Assembly: GCF_041154485.1 (NCBI RefSeq)
Contig: NZ_AP028670.1
Coordinates: forward strand, 186,001-250,000
Length of the DNA: 64,000 nucleotides
Direction of reading: 5' to 3'
Source of the DNA: Variovorax sp. V93
GTDB lineage: Bacteria > Pseudomonadota > Gammaproteobacteria > Burkholderiales > Burkholderiaceae_C
Shown: positions 1 to 9,307 of the stretch, piece after piece
Layout of the letters: each line of letters begins with the position of its first letter
Numbering within the stretch: position 1 is the first letter of the stretch
Made by a program: the position numbers and the translations under genes
The notes under the pieces: generated by a model
What the model was told of the DNA's origin: nothing
Databases searched by the model: none
Seen by the model: only the letters and a program-made list of their open reading frames with translations

Positions 1-1
1 G

Positions 2-859
2 CTGTCGGCGGGCACGCTGCGCGAAGGCGGTATTCAGTGCGGCTACCATGGTCTGACGTTCGACGGCTCGGGGACTTGCGTGCGCAATCCTCACGGCGCG
101 ATCCCGAAGGCTGCCTGCGTGAAGTCGTATCCGGTGCGCGAGCGTCATCGCCTGCTCTGGATCTGGATGGGCGAGCCGGCACTCGCCGACGAAGTGCTGA
201 TTCCCGACTTCAGCGCCGTCGCGGCCGCGCCCGAGCATTCGTCCTTCCGCGGCTACCTGCCCACCGCCTGCGACACCCTGCTGCTGGTGGATAACATCCT
301 CGACCTGTCGCACGTCGATTTCCTGCACCCGACCACGCTGGGTAGCGGCGCAATCTCGCGCGTGAAGGCGACCGTGGAAGACCTGTCGGAACGCAGCGTC
401 AGGGTTTCATGGATTTCCAGCGGCGACATCGCGCCGCGCGCGTTCGACACGCACCTGCGCCAGCAGGGCCAGCCCACCGACCAATGGACCGAGGTGACCT
501 GGACCGCGCCCTCCAACATGCTGCTTTGCGTCGGCGCGACCCTTCAAGGAGAACCGCGCAGCGAGGGTGTCACGACCCTGAACCTGCATCTGGGCACGCC
601 CGAGGGCCCCGGGCACACGCACTACTGGTATTGGGCCACGCGCGACTTCGCGATCTCGCCCGAAGCCAATGCCGCCATCCGTCCGATGGTGGAGCACATC
701 TTCCGCCATGAGGACAAGCCGATGCTCGAGGCCCAGCAGCGGCGCATCGGCGAGCATGACTTCTGGTCGCTCAAGCCGGTCCTGCTGGCGCCGGATGCCG
801 GCGCCGTGCGCGCCCGCCGCAAACTCACGGCCCTTGCTCAGGCCGAGGCAGCCGCCTGA
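2..859 (+). CDS. Rieske non-heme iron oxygenase, large subunit (5' end missing)
   Basis: This is the C-terminal part of a VanA-like oxygenase that would hydroxylate or O-demethylate an aromatic substrate with electrons from a reductase. The reading frame is open from base 2, so the start lies outside the window. The second half of the Rieske cluster motif (CGYHGL) is visible near the edge, and the first CxH pair is missing. The mononuclear iron site is seen as DNILDLSHVDFLH. The C-terminus (FWSLKPVLL..DAGAVRARR) closely matches the intact oxygenase at 9418-10455, so the two are paralogues. It is followed by a hydrolase, a Rieske ferredoxin and an MFS gene on the same strand, probably one operon. 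The substrate is unknown. Confidence 0.9.
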   Translation: MSAGTLREGGIQCGYHGLTFDGSGTCVRNPHGAIPKAACVKSYPVRERHRLLWIWMGEPALADEVLIPDFSAVAAAPEHSSFRGYLPTACDTLLLVDNILDLSHVDFLHPTTLGSGAISRVKATVEDLSERSVRVSWISSGDIAPRAFDTHLRQQGQPTDQWTEVTWTAPSNMLLCVGATLQGEPRSEGVTTLNLHLGTPEGPGHTHYWYWATRDFAISPEANAAIRPMVEHIFRHEDKPMLEAQQRRIGEHDFWSLKPVLLAPDAGAVRARRKLTALAQAEAAA

Positions 860-884
860 CCCCTTCACTTTCCTGGAGATCTTC

Positions 885-2042
885 TTGTTCCGTTATTTCC
901 CCACCAACTACGTCTGGAACCTGTCCGTCGACCTCGCGATAGAGATGGGCGCGCGCATCGGAGAGATCGAAGCGATGTGCGCCCCGCTCCAGGAGGCGGC
1001 CAAGGCGCCCGATGCCGCAGGCACGCAGGCGTTTCGCGAGACCTGGGCCAGCATGGCCGACAAGCTGTGCGCGCTGGCCGAAGAGGACGAAGCGCGCGGG
1101 CGGCTGCTCGCGGCCGGCGAGAAGTACAACCGCGCGGCGACCTATCTCATCACCTGCGAGCGCCTGCAGGCCCATGGCGCGCCGGGCCGGCTGGCGCTGT
1201 ACCGGCGCTTTCTCGACGTGTTCACGCGCGGCGTCAGTCTCGCCAGGGAGAACTGCGAACGCGTCGAGATTCCGTACGAAGGCAAGGTGATCGCGGGCCT
1301 GTACGTCCGCGCCGAGGGCGTGGCCGGCCGCGCGCCGGTGCTGGTGCAGCTCAATGGTTTGGACTCCACCAAGGAAATGAAGTACCGGGTCGGGCTGCCG
1401 GCATGGCTGGCCAGGCGCGGCATCTCGTCGCTGGTGATCGACCAGCCGGGCAGCGGCGAAGCCTTGCGCCTGCACAGTCTCGCGGCGCGCTTCGACAGCG
1501 AGCATTGGGCCAGCCGCGTAGTGGACTGGCTCGAAACGCGCGATGACGTGGATCGTGAACGCATCGGGCTCGAAGGCGTCTCGCTCGGTGGCTACTTCTG
1601 CCCGCGCGCCGTCGCCTTCGAGCCGCGCTTCGCCTGCGGTGTGGTCTGGGGGGCCAACCACGACTGGCGCGACGTGCAGAAGAAGCGATTGCAGAAGGAA
1701 GGCAGCCTCCCCGTGCCGCACTACTGGCATCACGTGCAGTGGGTATGGGGAGCCGGGGATCTCGACGACTTCATGCGTATCGCCGAGAACGTCCACCTCG
1801 ACGGCGTGCTGGATCGCATCAAGGTCCCTTTCCTGGTGACGCACGGGGAAAAGGATTCGCAGATTCCGATGAAGTGGGCACAACGCACCTACGAGCAGTT
1901 GGTCAACAGTCCCAAGCGAGAGCTGAAGATCTTCACCGAGCGCGAGGGCGGGGTGCAGCACTCCAGCTTCGACAACAGCGCCAACGCCGGCCACTACATC
2001 GCCGACTGGGTCGCCGAGACCCTGGGCGGGCGCACCGCGTGA
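885..2042 (+). CDS. alpha/beta hydrolase (2,6-dihydroxypseudooxynicotine hydrolase / FrsA-like)
   Basis: The 385-residue protein has a helical N-terminal cap of about 130 residues followed by an alpha/beta hydrolase fold. The nucleophile elbow is GVSLGG. A plausible acid is the Asp in THGEKDSQIP, and a plausible His is in GGVQHSS. Relatives with this cap cleave C-C bonds of diketone-like ring products, which would fit a gene next to an oxygenase. I chose the TTG at 885 because a GGAG motif lies about 7 bases upstream and the residues from there (FRYFPTNYVWN) look like the family N-terminus. The upstream in-frame codons only overlap the oxygenase gene. The gene ends 4 bases before the ferredoxin start. 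The substrate is not known. Confidence 0.82.
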   Translation: MFRYFPTNYVWNLSVDLAIEMGARIGEIEAMCAPLQEAAKAPDAAGTQAFRETWASMADKLCALAEEDEARGRLLAAGEKYNRAATYLITCERLQAHGAPGRLALYRRFLDVFTRGVSLARENCERVEIPYEGKVIAGLYVRAEGVAGRAPVLVQLNGLDSTKEMKYRVGLPAWLARRGISSLVIDQPGSGEALRLHSLAARFDSEHWASRVVDWLETRDDVDRERIGLEGVSLGGYFCPRAVAFEPRFACGVVWGANHDWRDVQKKRLQKEGSLPVPHYWHHVQWVWGAGDLDDFMRIAENVHLDGVLDRIKVPFLVTHGEKDSQIPMKWAQRTYEQLVNSPKRELKIFTEREGGVQHSSFDNSANAGHYIADWVAETLGGRTA

Positions 2043-2046
2043 GCAG

Positions 2047-2406
2047 ATGAACCATCTCGTGCGCCTTTGCCACACGAGCGAGTTGCCCGAAGGCACCGCC
2101 CGTGGCTTCGATCCGGTTTCGCGCGGCCGCGACACCCTGTTCGTGGTCCGCCGCAACGGCCTTCATGCCTACCGCAACGCCTGCCCGCATTGGGCGGACA
2201 CCTCGATGGCCTGGCGCAAGGACGCCTTTCTGAACGCCGACGCGAGCCGCATCGTCTGTGCCGCCCATGGGGCGCAGTTCGAGATCGAGACCGGGATGTG
2301 CGTGCTCGGCCCGTGCCTGGGCCAGGCGCTGACGCGCGTCGCACTGGTGGAAAGCGCAGACGGGTGGTTGACCGTCGATCCGAACACACTGGAGGCAAGC
2401 CAATGA
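2047..2406 (+). CDS. Rieske [2Fe-2S] ferredoxin-like protein
   Basis: This 119-residue protein is a single Rieske domain. The cluster ligands are visible as CPH near residue 41 and CAAH near residue 72, giving the two Cys and two His of a Rieske centre. It is about the length of stand-alone Rieske ferredoxins that carry electrons between a reductase and a terminal oxygenase. Its position behind the partial oxygenase and the hydrolase suggests it serves that oxygenase or supplies electrons to the pathway. Its stop codon overlaps the MFS start by four bases (ATGA), which implies translational coupling. Confidence 0.85.
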   Translation: MNHLVRLCHTSELPEGTARGFDPVSRGRDTLFVVRRNGLHAYRNACPHWADTSMAWRKDAFLNADASRIVCAAHGAQFEIETGMCVLGPCLGQALTRVALVESADGWLTVDPNTLEASQ

Positions 2407-3554
2407 ATGACTTCACCCGAACCCGCCGCGGGGCCTTGCTCGTCGCGCATTGCGCCGGGATGCTCGACCTGGTGTCCCTGCCTGTCTGGATGGGCGCCCT
2501 CATCGGCTGGTACCGCTTCGATCCGCAGCAGGCCGGGCTGCTGGCCAGCCTGTTCCTCGCGGGCCAGGTGGCCAGCAGCGTCCTGCTTGCGCCGAAGTTC
2601 ATGCACGTGCCGTTGCGCGCGGCCGCCGCAACCGGATTCGCGGTGGCCGCACTGTCCTTCTTCGGAGTGAGCCTGTCGACGAGCTACCCGGTGATGGCCC
2701 TCCTGCACTTCACCGGCGGGCTGGGCGCGGGCTGTGCACTGAGCGTGACGCACGGGTTGATCGGACGCAGCGCCAATCCGCACCGGCTGTTCGCCGCCGC
2801 CGGCTTCGCACTTGCATTGTTCGGCATCCTGATGCTGGGCGGAGGCTCCAGGCTGGTGGCGACGCACGGGGGAGCCGCGCTCTTCGCGCTGTTCGCCGCT
2901 GTCATGTTGGTGGCGTTGGTGGCGGCTGCGATCGGCTTTCCGCGGGTCGACGACACGACGCACCGGCACGGCGCGAGTCAAGCGCGGCTGCCGCGGCAAG
3001 TCTGGTTCGGGATGGTCGGCATGGGCCTGCTGGCCCTGGCGCAGGCCGCGATGTTCAGCTTCGTCGAGCGCATCGGTGCGGACCGCGGCTACGGCAGCAC
3101 GGCCGTGACCGGCGTGCTGGTCGCCGCAGGCATCGTGAACCTGCTGCCCGCGCCGCTGGCGGGCTGGCTACAGCACCGGCTGCGCGCCGAGACCGTGGTG
3201 GTGGCCGGGCCGCTGCTGCATGCGGCCATCGCGTTCGCCGTCACGCACACCTCCTCCTTTCCCGTTTACGCGGCGCTGGTCTCGACGCTGATCGCGGTGG
3301 CGGTATTCACGCACACCTTCCTGTTCGGCCTGTTGGCACGCCACGACGCCAGCGGCCGGGCCGTGGCGGCCACGCCGGCAATGCTGATGATCGGCGCCGC
3401 CATCGGTCCCCTTCTCGGCGGCTCGGCGGTCAAGCTGATGGGTTACCCGGCACTGGGCATCATCGTGGCGTGCACCGGCGTGTTGTCCGCCCTGGTCTTC
3501 ACCGGTGCGCGGGAACGCCGCCTCGCGTCCGCACTGGCGCAGCAAGTCGATTGA
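2403..3554 (+). CDS. MFS transporter
   Basis: The 383-residue protein has about twelve hydrophobic segments and short loops, typical of the major facilitator superfamily. The start at 2403 overlaps the ferredoxin stop, and the N-terminus MNDFTRTRRG places positive residues just before the first membrane helix. It probably moves the substrate or a product of the neighbouring oxygenase pathway across the inner membrane. The direction and the compound cannot be told from the sequence. It is the last gene of the plus-strand run and meets the LysR gene tail to tail with 5 bases between them. Confidence 0.85.
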   Translation: MNDFTRTRRGALLVAHCAGMLDLVSLPVWMGALIGWYRFDPQQAGLLASLFLAGQVASSVLLAPKFMHVPLRAAAATGFAVAALSFFGVSLSTSYPVMALLHFTGGLGAGCALSVTHGLIGRSANPHRLFAAAGFALALFGILMLGGGSRLVATHGGAALFALFAAVMLVALVAAAIGFPRVDDTTHRHGASQARLPRQVWFGMVGMGLLALAQAAMFSFVERIGADRGYGSTAVTGVLVAAGIVNLLPAPLAGWLQHRLRAETVVVAGPLLHAAIAFAVTHTSSFPVYAALVSTLIAVAVFTHTFLFGLLARHDASGRAVAATPAMLMIGAAIGPLLGGSAVKLMGYPALGIIVACTGVLSALVFTGARERRLASALAQQVD

Positions 3555-3559
3555 AGCGC

Positions 3560-4474
3560 TCAGATCTTCGGCAGCGCCTGTGCGGTCGCGATGAGCCGGT
3601 CGCGCACCCATTGCACGCCGGGATCGTCGGCGCGGTAGCGGTGCCACTGCAGCACCTCGGTCAGCCGCGGCGTCTCCATCGGAGGCCGCAGCAAGCGAAC
3701 CGGCGTGGCTTGCTCGAACTGCAGTGCCAGCCGGGTCTGCACGGTGGCGATGCGGCGCGTTCCCACGATGAAGCGCGGCATGACCCCGTACCCGTGCGTG
3801 ACCACCTCGATGCGCCGCGTATCGCCATGTTCGTTGGCATACCACTGCTCGAACCACGGGTTCGTGCCTCTGTCGTTCTGATAGACCACGTGGCCCAGGG
3901 CCTGGTATTGCTCCAGCGTGATGCCATCCTCGAGGTCCGCATGCTGCCGGCAGGCGATCACTTGGTAGGTGTCCTCGAACAGCACCGCCTGCGGATGCTC
4001 GTCGAGCGTCAGGTGCGCGGGCGTGATGAGGAAGTCGATCCGCCCCTGGTCCAGGTCCTGGACCATGCCGGAGCCGCTGGGCCGGATGTCGAAGCTCAGG
4101 CCCGGCGCCTCCTGCGCGATGCACCGCAGCGCATCTGCGAGCAGCACGTGCGACAGGTAGTCGGACGCGATGATGGTGAAGTGCCGCTGCGCCGTCGAGG
4201 GTTCGAAGTCCGGCCGACCGCCGAGGGTGGAATCGACCCGCATGATGATGTCGCGCACCGGTTGCACGAGCGTTTCGGCACGCGGCGTCAGGCGCAGGGT
4301 CCGGCCGACGGGGACCAGCAGCTGGTCGTCGAAGTGCTCGCGCAGCCGCGCCAGCACGCCGCTCATCGCGGACTGCGTGATGTGCATGCGCTCGGCGGCG
4401 CGCGTGACGCTGCGCTCGGCCAGCAGCGCATCCAGGGCCACGAGCAGGTTGAGGTCGACGCGTTGGTGCCGCAT
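3560..4474 (-). CDS. LysR-family transcriptional regulator
   Basis: The 304-residue protein starts with MRHQRVDLNLLVALDALLAE, a typical LysR N-terminus. It has a winged HTH at about residues 8-65 (SVTRAAERMHITQSAMSGVLARL) and a periplasmic-binding-like effector domain after it. The HTH resembles the NodD/NahR-type subgroup. It is divergent from the SMP-30 gene at 4571, and the 96-base gap holds a dyad that could be its operator, so it probably controls the 4571-9307 run in response to a small aromatic or acid effector. The ATG at 4474 matches the family start. Confidence 0.93.
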   Translation of the reverse strand: MRHQRVDLNLLVALDALLAERSVTRAAERMHITQSAMSGVLARLREHFDDQLLVPVGRTLRLTPRAETLVQPVRDIIMRVDSTLGGRPDFEPSTAQRHFTIIASDYLSHVLLADALRCIAQEAPGLSFDIRPSGSGMVQDLDQGRIDFLITPAHLTLDEHPQAVLFEDTYQVIACRQHADLEDGITLEQYQALGHVVYQNDRGTNPWFEQWYANEHGDTRRIEVVTHGYGVMPRFIVGTRRIATVQTRLALQFEQATPVRLLRPPMETPRLTEVLQWHRYRADDPGVQWVRDRLIATAQALPKI

Positions 4475-4508
4475 GGCGCGATCATAGTGGCAGGTATCGC
4501 GCCGCCCG

Positions 4509-4532
4509 ATGGCTCGCATTGCGAAACGCCAT
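4509..4532. promoter_or_regulatory. candidate LysR operator in divergent gap
   Basis: The LysR / SMP-30 intergenic gap holds nested symmetry: ATGGC and GCCAT arms flank an inner TCGC-ATT-GCGA dyad. The spacing is suitable for a LysR dimer. No -10/-35 pair could be assigned with confidence. This is an inference from position and symmetry only. Confidence 0.38.
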
Positions 4533-4570
4533 TGGTGCGGCGGGCCCGCGGTCCCTATGCTCCTGTCGCC

Positions 4571-5608
4571 ATGACAAAGAGCAATCCACTGCAAGGCTGG
4601 CAGGTCGACCCCGACGCCGTCCGCCATATCGGCCAGGACCTTCAGCGTCCCGAATGCATCCTCGCCGAAAAGAACGGCACGCTGTGGGCCGCCGATGCGC
4701 GCGGCGGCGTGATGCGCATCGCGCCCGACGGCAGCCAGCGCCTCATCGTGCCGCAGCAATCCGCCGCGGCGGCGACCTCCACCGATTTCCAGACACGCTA
4801 CGTGCAGAGCCAGGGCTCGCTGCCCAACGGCATGGCCTTCTTGCCCAACGGCGATTTCGTCATCGCCAACTGGGGTAGCGACGCAGTCGAGCTGATGACG
4901 CGCGAAGGGCACGTACGCCGCCTGTTCGACAGCATCGACGGACAACCCATTGGCAAGGCCAATTTCGTGCTGCGCGACAGCCGCGGCAGGGTGTGGCTCA
5001 CGGTGACCACGCGCATGCAACCATGGACCGACTCCGTCAACGCGCGCGCCCGTGACGGCTACATCGCCCTCATCGATAACAAGGGCGTGCGCATCGTCGC
5101 CGACGGCTTCGAGGGCACCAACGAGGTTCGGCTTGATGCGCGTGAGGAATGGCTGTACGTCGTGGAGAGCAACGGCCGGCACATCTCGCGCCTGCGGGTT
5201 CAGGAAGACGGCTCCCTGACGCACAGGGAAGTGTATGGCCCGAGCTCGCTGCCGGGCTTTCCGGACGGCTTCGCCTTCGATGCGCACGGCAATCTCTGGG
5301 TGACGCTCGTGATGACGGATCAGCTCATCGCCATCACCCCCGAAGGCGAGGTCCTGATGCTGCTGGACGACAGCAATCCCGAAGCGGCACGGAAGCTCAA
5401 CGAGCACTACGAAGCGCGCACCCTCACGCCCGAGATCATGGGCGCCTGCGCCGGCACGCTCGCGCCCTGGATGGCCAGCATCACCTTCGGCGGACCCGAC
5501 CTGCGCACCGTCTACCTCGGGAGCCTCCGCGGCACCACCTTGCCCAGCTTCCGCTCGCCCGTCGCCGGGCTGGCACCCATCCACTGGAATGAGATCTGCT
5601 CCGCATGA
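4571..5608 (+). CDS. SMP-30/gluconolactonase/LRE family protein
   Basis: The 345-residue protein has the repeated beta-propeller blades of the SMP-30/gluconolactonase family: RPECILAEKNGTLWAADARGG, then FLPNGDFVIANWG, then FPDGFAFDAHGNLWVT. These enzymes bind a divalent metal and hydrolyse lactones or related esters. In a ring-cleavage setting it could open an enol-lactone or sugar-acid lactone. The start at 4571 follows the divergent gap. It overlaps the next gene by four bases (ATGA), so it begins an operon with the FAH-family, cyclase and epimerase genes. The actual substrate is unknown. Confidence 0.85.
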   Translation: MTKSNPLQGWQVDPDAVRHIGQDLQRPECILAEKNGTLWAADARGGVMRIAPDGSQRLIVPQQSAAAATSTDFQTRYVQSQGSLPNGMAFLPNGDFVIANWGSDAVELMTREGHVRRLFDSIDGQPIGKANFVLRDSRGRVWLTVTTRMQPWTDSVNARARDGYIALIDNKGVRIVADGFEGTNEVRLDAREEWLYVVESNGRHISRLRVQEDGSLTHREVYGPSSLPGFPDGFAFDAHGNLWVTLVMTDQLIAITPEGEVLMLLDDSNPEAARKLNEHYEARTLTPEIMGACAGTLAPWMASITFGGPDLRTVYLGSLRGTTLPSFRSPVAGLAPIHWNEICSA

Positions 5609-6600
5609 AATTCGCGACACTCAAGAACGGCAGCAAGGACGGCCGCCTGGTGGTCGTATCGCGCGACCTGCAGCGCGCCGCCGATGCCGGCCCGATCGCG
5701 CCCAGCCTGCTGGCCGCCGTCGAGACCTGGGACGCTTGCGCGCCGCGGCTGCTCGCGCTGTACGAACGCCTGAACGAAGGCCAGGCGGAGGGCGCATTCG
5801 ATTTCGAGCCAGGCCAGGCCGCAGCGCCCCTGCCGCGCGCGCCCCAATGGTGCGACGGCTCGGCCTTCCTGAACCACGGGCGCCTGATGGAGAAGGCCTT
5901 CAACATACCGCCCATCCCGGACATGGACACGATTCCGCTCATGTACCAGGGCGGGTCGGATGACATGCTCGGGGCGCACGACGACATCCCGCTGCCGGAC
6001 GAAGCGCACGGCATCGACTTCGAGGGAGAGTTCGGCGTGATCGTCGGCGACGTTCCCATGGGCAGCGGCGCGGCGCTGGCGCACAGCCGCATCCTGCTGC
6101 TGGTGCAGATCAACGACGTGAGCCTGCGCGCCTTCGGCCCGCGCGAGATGCGCACCGGCTTCGGCTTCTTCCAGGCGAAACCTTCGTCCAGCTTTGCGCC
6201 GGTGGTCGTGACGCCAGACGAAATCGGCGACGCCTGGCGCGATGCGCGCATCGGCCTCGACCTGCAGGTGGAACACAACGGCCAATGGTTCGGCAATCCG
6301 AACGGCGGCGAGATGAACTTCGGTTTCGACCAGCTGATCGCGCACGCGGCCGCCACCCGGCGTCTGCGCGCGGGGACGATCATCGGCTCCGGGACTGTCT
6401 CGAACGCATCCGGGAAGAACGGCTCTGCCTGCATCGCCGAGCGCCGCGCGATCGAAGCCATCGGCCAGGGCGAAGCCAAGACACCGTTCATGAAGTTCGG
6501 CGACCGCGTGCGCATGGAAGCCCGCTGGCAAGGCCGGCCCGTGTTCGGCGCGATCGACCAGCGCGTGGTCCGGGCCGAGCTGCCGGAAGGAGCGAGGTAA
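5605..6600 (+). CDS. fumarylacetoacetate hydrolase family protein
   Basis: This 331-residue protein belongs to the FAH superfamily, which cleaves or hydrates beta-diketo acids with a bound divalent metal. The acidic metal-site stretch is seen around DFEGEFGVIVGDVP (about residues 134-147), and the later QINDVSLRAFGPREM segment supplies another Asp. It differs from the true fumarylacetoacetase at 12099, being shorter and only distantly alike. It is coupled to the SMP-30 gene by a four-base overlap and followed by the cyclase after 4 bases. It may act on a ring-opened intermediate of this operon. Confidence 0.85.
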   Translation: MKFATLKNGSKDGRLVVVSRDLQRAADAGPIAPSLLAAVETWDACAPRLLALYERLNEGQAEGAFDFEPGQAAAPLPRAPQWCDGSAFLNHGRLMEKAFNIPPIPDMDTIPLMYQGGSDDMLGAHDDIPLPDEAHGIDFEGEFGVIVGDVPMGSGAALAHSRILLLVQINDVSLRAFGPREMRTGFGFFQAKPSSSFAPVVVTPDEIGDAWRDARIGLDLQVEHNGQWFGNPNGGEMNFGFDQLIAHAAATRRLRAGTIIGSGTVSNASGKNGSACIAERRAIEAIGQGEAKTPFMKFGDRVRMEARWQGRPVFGAIDQRVVRAELPEGAR

Positions 6601-6604
6601 GCCA

Positions 6605-7390
6605 ATGCCACGATTCGTCGACCTGTCGATCTACCTCGAGAACGACGTGCTTTCGGACCCGCCCATGCTGGCGCCGAAGATCGAATACCAGAAGCACGGC
6701 GACACGCTGCCGGAGTTCATGAAGCTGCTCCCGGGCACGCAGCCGCAGGACTACCCGGACCAGGAAGCGGCGGCGGCCGAATGGGTGCGGCTGACCACGC
6801 ACAACGGCACGCACCTCGATGCGCCCTACCACTTCCATTCCACGCAGGATGCGAAGCTGGGCGACCCGCGCCCCTCGATGACCATCGACGAGGTGCCGCT
6901 GGACTGGTGCTTCCGCCCGGGCGTGAAGCTGGACTTCCGGCATCTGCCCGACGGCCACGTCTGCACGGCGGCCGAGGTGGCGGCGGAACTCGAGCGCATC
7001 GGCCACGAACTGAAGCCCTTCGACATCGTGGTGGTCAATACGCGGGCCGGGTCGCGCTACGGCCATGGCGACTACGTCAATGCGGGCTGCGGCATGGGCT
7101 ACGAAGCGACGATGTATCTGCTGGAGCGCGGCGTGCGGCTCACGGGCACCGACGCGTGGAGCTGGGACGCGCCGTTCTCGTACACCGCCACGAGGTTCGC
7201 GCAGACCGGCGACAGGTCGCTGCTCTGGGAGGGCCACAAGGCGGGGAAGGACATCGGCTATTGCCATCTCGAGAAGCTGCACAACCTCGAGTCGCTGCCG
7301 GGCCATGGGTTCACCATCTGCTGCTTTCCCCACAAGATCCGCAGCGCCTCAGCCGGCTGGACGCGGGCGGTCGGCATCTTCGAGGACTGA
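6605..7390 (+). CDS. cyclase family protein (kynurenine formamidase-like metal hydrolase)
   Basis: The 261-residue protein carries the family metal-binding motif HNGTHLDAPYHF at about residues 66-77, and a second conserved stretch GTDAWSWDAPF. Members of this cyclase/KynB family are zinc- or manganese-dependent hydrolases of amides, esters or lactones. Sitting between an FAH-family protein and an NAD-dependent epimerase, it is probably one step of the same catabolic route and not part of tryptophan breakdown, since no kynurenine genes are nearby. It is separated from its neighbours by 4 bases before and 1 base after. Confidence 0.85.
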   Translation: MPRFVDLSIYLENDVLSDPPMLAPKIEYQKHGDTLPEFMKLLPGTQPQDYPDQEAAAAEWVRLTTHNGTHLDAPYHFHSTQDAKLGDPRPSMTIDEVPLDWCFRPGVKLDFRHLPDGHVCTAAEVAAELERIGHELKPFDIVVVNTRAGSRYGHGDYVNAGCGMGYEATMYLLERGVRLTGTDAWSWDAPFSYTATRFAQTGDRSLLWEGHKAGKDIGYCHLEKLHNLESLPGHGFTICCFPHKIRSASAGWTRAVGIFED

Positions 7391-7391
7391 G

Positions 7392-8330
7392 ATGAAGGTG
7401 CTTGTCACAGGTGCGGGCGGCTTCATCGGCGCCCAGCTGGCGGCGCTGCTGCGCACGACCGGCCGCATCGGCCAGCAGCCGATCAGCGCCCTTGCGCTGG
7501 CCGATCAGCGGCTTGCCGACGTTCCCCCAGGCACGCTGGCGCTGCAAGGGGACCTGGGCTCCGCGCGGCTGCTGCAGCAGATCCGCGATTTCGCGCCGGC
7601 CGTGGTCTTCCATCTCGCCGCCGTGCCGGGCGGCGCGGCGGAAGCGGACTACGCGTTGGGGCGCCGCGTGAACCTTGACGCCACGCTGGCCTTGTTCGAA
7701 ACGCTGGCCGCTGATGGCAAGCCACCCGTGGTCGTCTACGCCAGCAGCATCGCGGTCTACGGGAGCAGCCTCCCCGAGCGGGTCGGCCCCGAGACGCCTC
7801 TTCGCCCCCCGCTCACCTATGGCGCGCACAAGCTTGCCTGCGAGATCCTGCTCGCCGACTTCAGCCGCCGGGGCCTGCTGGACGGGCGTTCGGTCCGTCT
7901 GCCCGGCATCGTCGCCAGGCCCCGCGCGCCCTCGGGCCTGGCGTCCGCGTTCATGAGCGACATCCTGCATGCGCTCGCCGCCGGGGAGCCATTCATCTGC
8001 CCGGTGTCGCCGCAGGCCACGGCCTGGTGGATGTCGGCGCAGTGCTGTGCCGAGAACCTGCTGCACGCGGCCGTGATGGATGTCTCGCAGGCTGATCCCG
8101 CCCGGGCATGGCCCCTGCCCGTGCTGCGGCTGTCCATCGCGCAGGTGATCGACACGTGCGCGGCGCTGTACGGAGAGGACCGCCGGCAGCTGGTGCGGTT
8201 CGCCCCTCAAGCCGGACTTGAAAACGTGTTCGGACGCTATCCGCAGCTGGACGATGCGCCTTCGCGCGCGCTGGGACTGCGCGACGACGGTTCGGCCGAG
8301 ACGCTCGTGCGGCGCGCGCTGGGCGCTTGA
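7392..8330 (+). CDS. NAD-dependent epimerase/dehydratase (D-erythronate dehydrogenase-like)
   Basis: This 312-residue extended short-chain dehydrogenase has the N-terminal NAD motif VTGAGGFIG (residues 5-13) and the catalytic YGAHK (Tyr and Lys) after a conserved SSIAVYG segment. Overall it resembles DenD-type dehydrogenases, which oxidise sugar acids such as D-erythronate, more than nucleotide-sugar epimerases. The start at 7392 lies one base after the cyclase stop. In this operon it may oxidise a hydroxy-acid product. The DenD resemblance is from memory and was not checked by alignment. Confidence 0.78.
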   Translation: MKVLVTGAGGFIGAQLAALLRTTGRIGQQPISALALADQRLADVPPGTLALQGDLGSARLLQQIRDFAPAVVFHLAAVPGGAAEADYALGRRVNLDATLALFETLAADGKPPVVVYASSIAVYGSSLPERVGPETPLRPPLTYGAHKLACEILLADFSRRGLLDGRSVRLPGIVARPRAPSGLASAFMSDILHALAAGEPFICPVSPQATAWWMSAQCCAENLLHAAVMDVSQADPARAWPLPVLRLSIAQVIDTCAALYGEDRRQLVRFAPQAGLENVFGRYPQLDDAPSRALGLRDDGSAETLVRRALGA

Positions 8331-8350
8331 GAAACCAAGGGAATGAAGCA

Positions 8351-9307
8351 ATGGAAGCGCTGAATCTGGTCGTTTGCAGCCGGCGGCAGGAAGCCGAAGG
8401 GATCTGCAGTTTCGAGCTCGAGGCGGTGCACGGTGACGAGCTGCCGCCGTTCGCCGCCGGGGCGCATGTCGATGTGCACGTGCAGCCGGGCATCGTGCGC
8501 CAGTATTCGCTGTGCGGCGATCCGGCCGATCGGCGTCGCTGGCGCATTGCGGTGCTGCGTGAGGCAGCTTCGCGCGGGGGCTCCGCCGGCATGCATGACC
8601 ACGTCCGTCCGGGCACCACGTTGCAGGTGAGCGAGCCGCGCAACCACTTCCCGCTTGTTCCGGCGCGCCACAGCCTCCTGATCGCGGGGGGAATCGGCGT
8701 CACGCCGATCCTGTCCATGGCGCGCGCGCTGAACGGCGAGGGCCGCAGCTTCCACATGCACTACTGCACGCGCTCTCCCGCGCGCATTGCATTTCGCGAC
8801 GAGATCGGGACTGGGGCTTTTGCCGATAAGGTCAGCTTCCATTTCGACGACGGCGAGCCGGCGCAGAAATTCGACGCCGACCATGTGCTGGCGAATTCCC
8901 TGCCCGGAACGCACCTGTATGTCTGCGGGCCCTCCGGCTTCATGGACCATGTGCTCGGCACGGCGCGGCGCCTTGGCTGGGCCGAGGACCGCCTTCATCG
9001 CGAATACTTCGCCGCATCGGCCGCAGCTTCAATTGCGGACGCCGCTTTTGAGGTGCGCCTCGCACACTCGGGTCACTCGCTGAGGGTCGAGGCGAACCAG
9101 ACCGTCCTGCAAGTTCTGCTGGGTGCAGGCATCGATATCACGTTCTCGTGCGAGTCCGGTGTCTGCGGGTCCTGTCTCACGCGTGTGCTGGAGGGAACGC
9201 CGGATCATCGCGACGTCTATCTCTCGGACGCGGAGCATGCGGCGAACGACCAGTTCACACCCTGCTGCTCGCGCTCGAGGACGCCCGTGCTGGTGCTCGA
9301 TCTTTAG
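8351..9307 (+). CDS. PDR/VanB-family oxygenase reductase (FMN, NAD, plant-type [2Fe-2S])
   Basis: The 318-residue protein has three domains. First is a flavin-binding barrel (RQYSLCGDP near residue 57). Next is an NAD-binding domain (GGIGVTPILSMA near residue 116). Last is a C-terminal ferredoxin domain with CESGVCGSC and a final Cys pair. This is the phthalate dioxygenase reductase / VanB order. It would pass electrons from NAD(P)H to a Rieske oxygenase, most simply the one at 9418. The ATG at 8351 has an AGGGAA motif upstream. A second reductase of the same family is at 53689. Confidence 0.92.
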   Translation: MEALNLVVCSRRQEAEGICSFELEAVHGDELPPFAAGAHVDVHVQPGIVRQYSLCGDPADRRRWRIAVLREAASRGGSAGMHDHVRPGTTLQVSEPRNHFPLVPARHSLLIAGGIGVTPILSMARALNGEGRSFHMHYCTRSPARIAFRDEIGTGAFADKVSFHFDDGEPAQKFDADHVLANSLPGTHLYVCGPSGFMDHVLGTARRLGWAEDRLHREYFAASAAASIADAAFEVRLAHSGHSLRVEANQTVLQVLLGAGIDITFSCESGVCGSCLTRVLEGTPDHRDVYLSDAEHAANDQFTPCCSRSRTPVLVLDL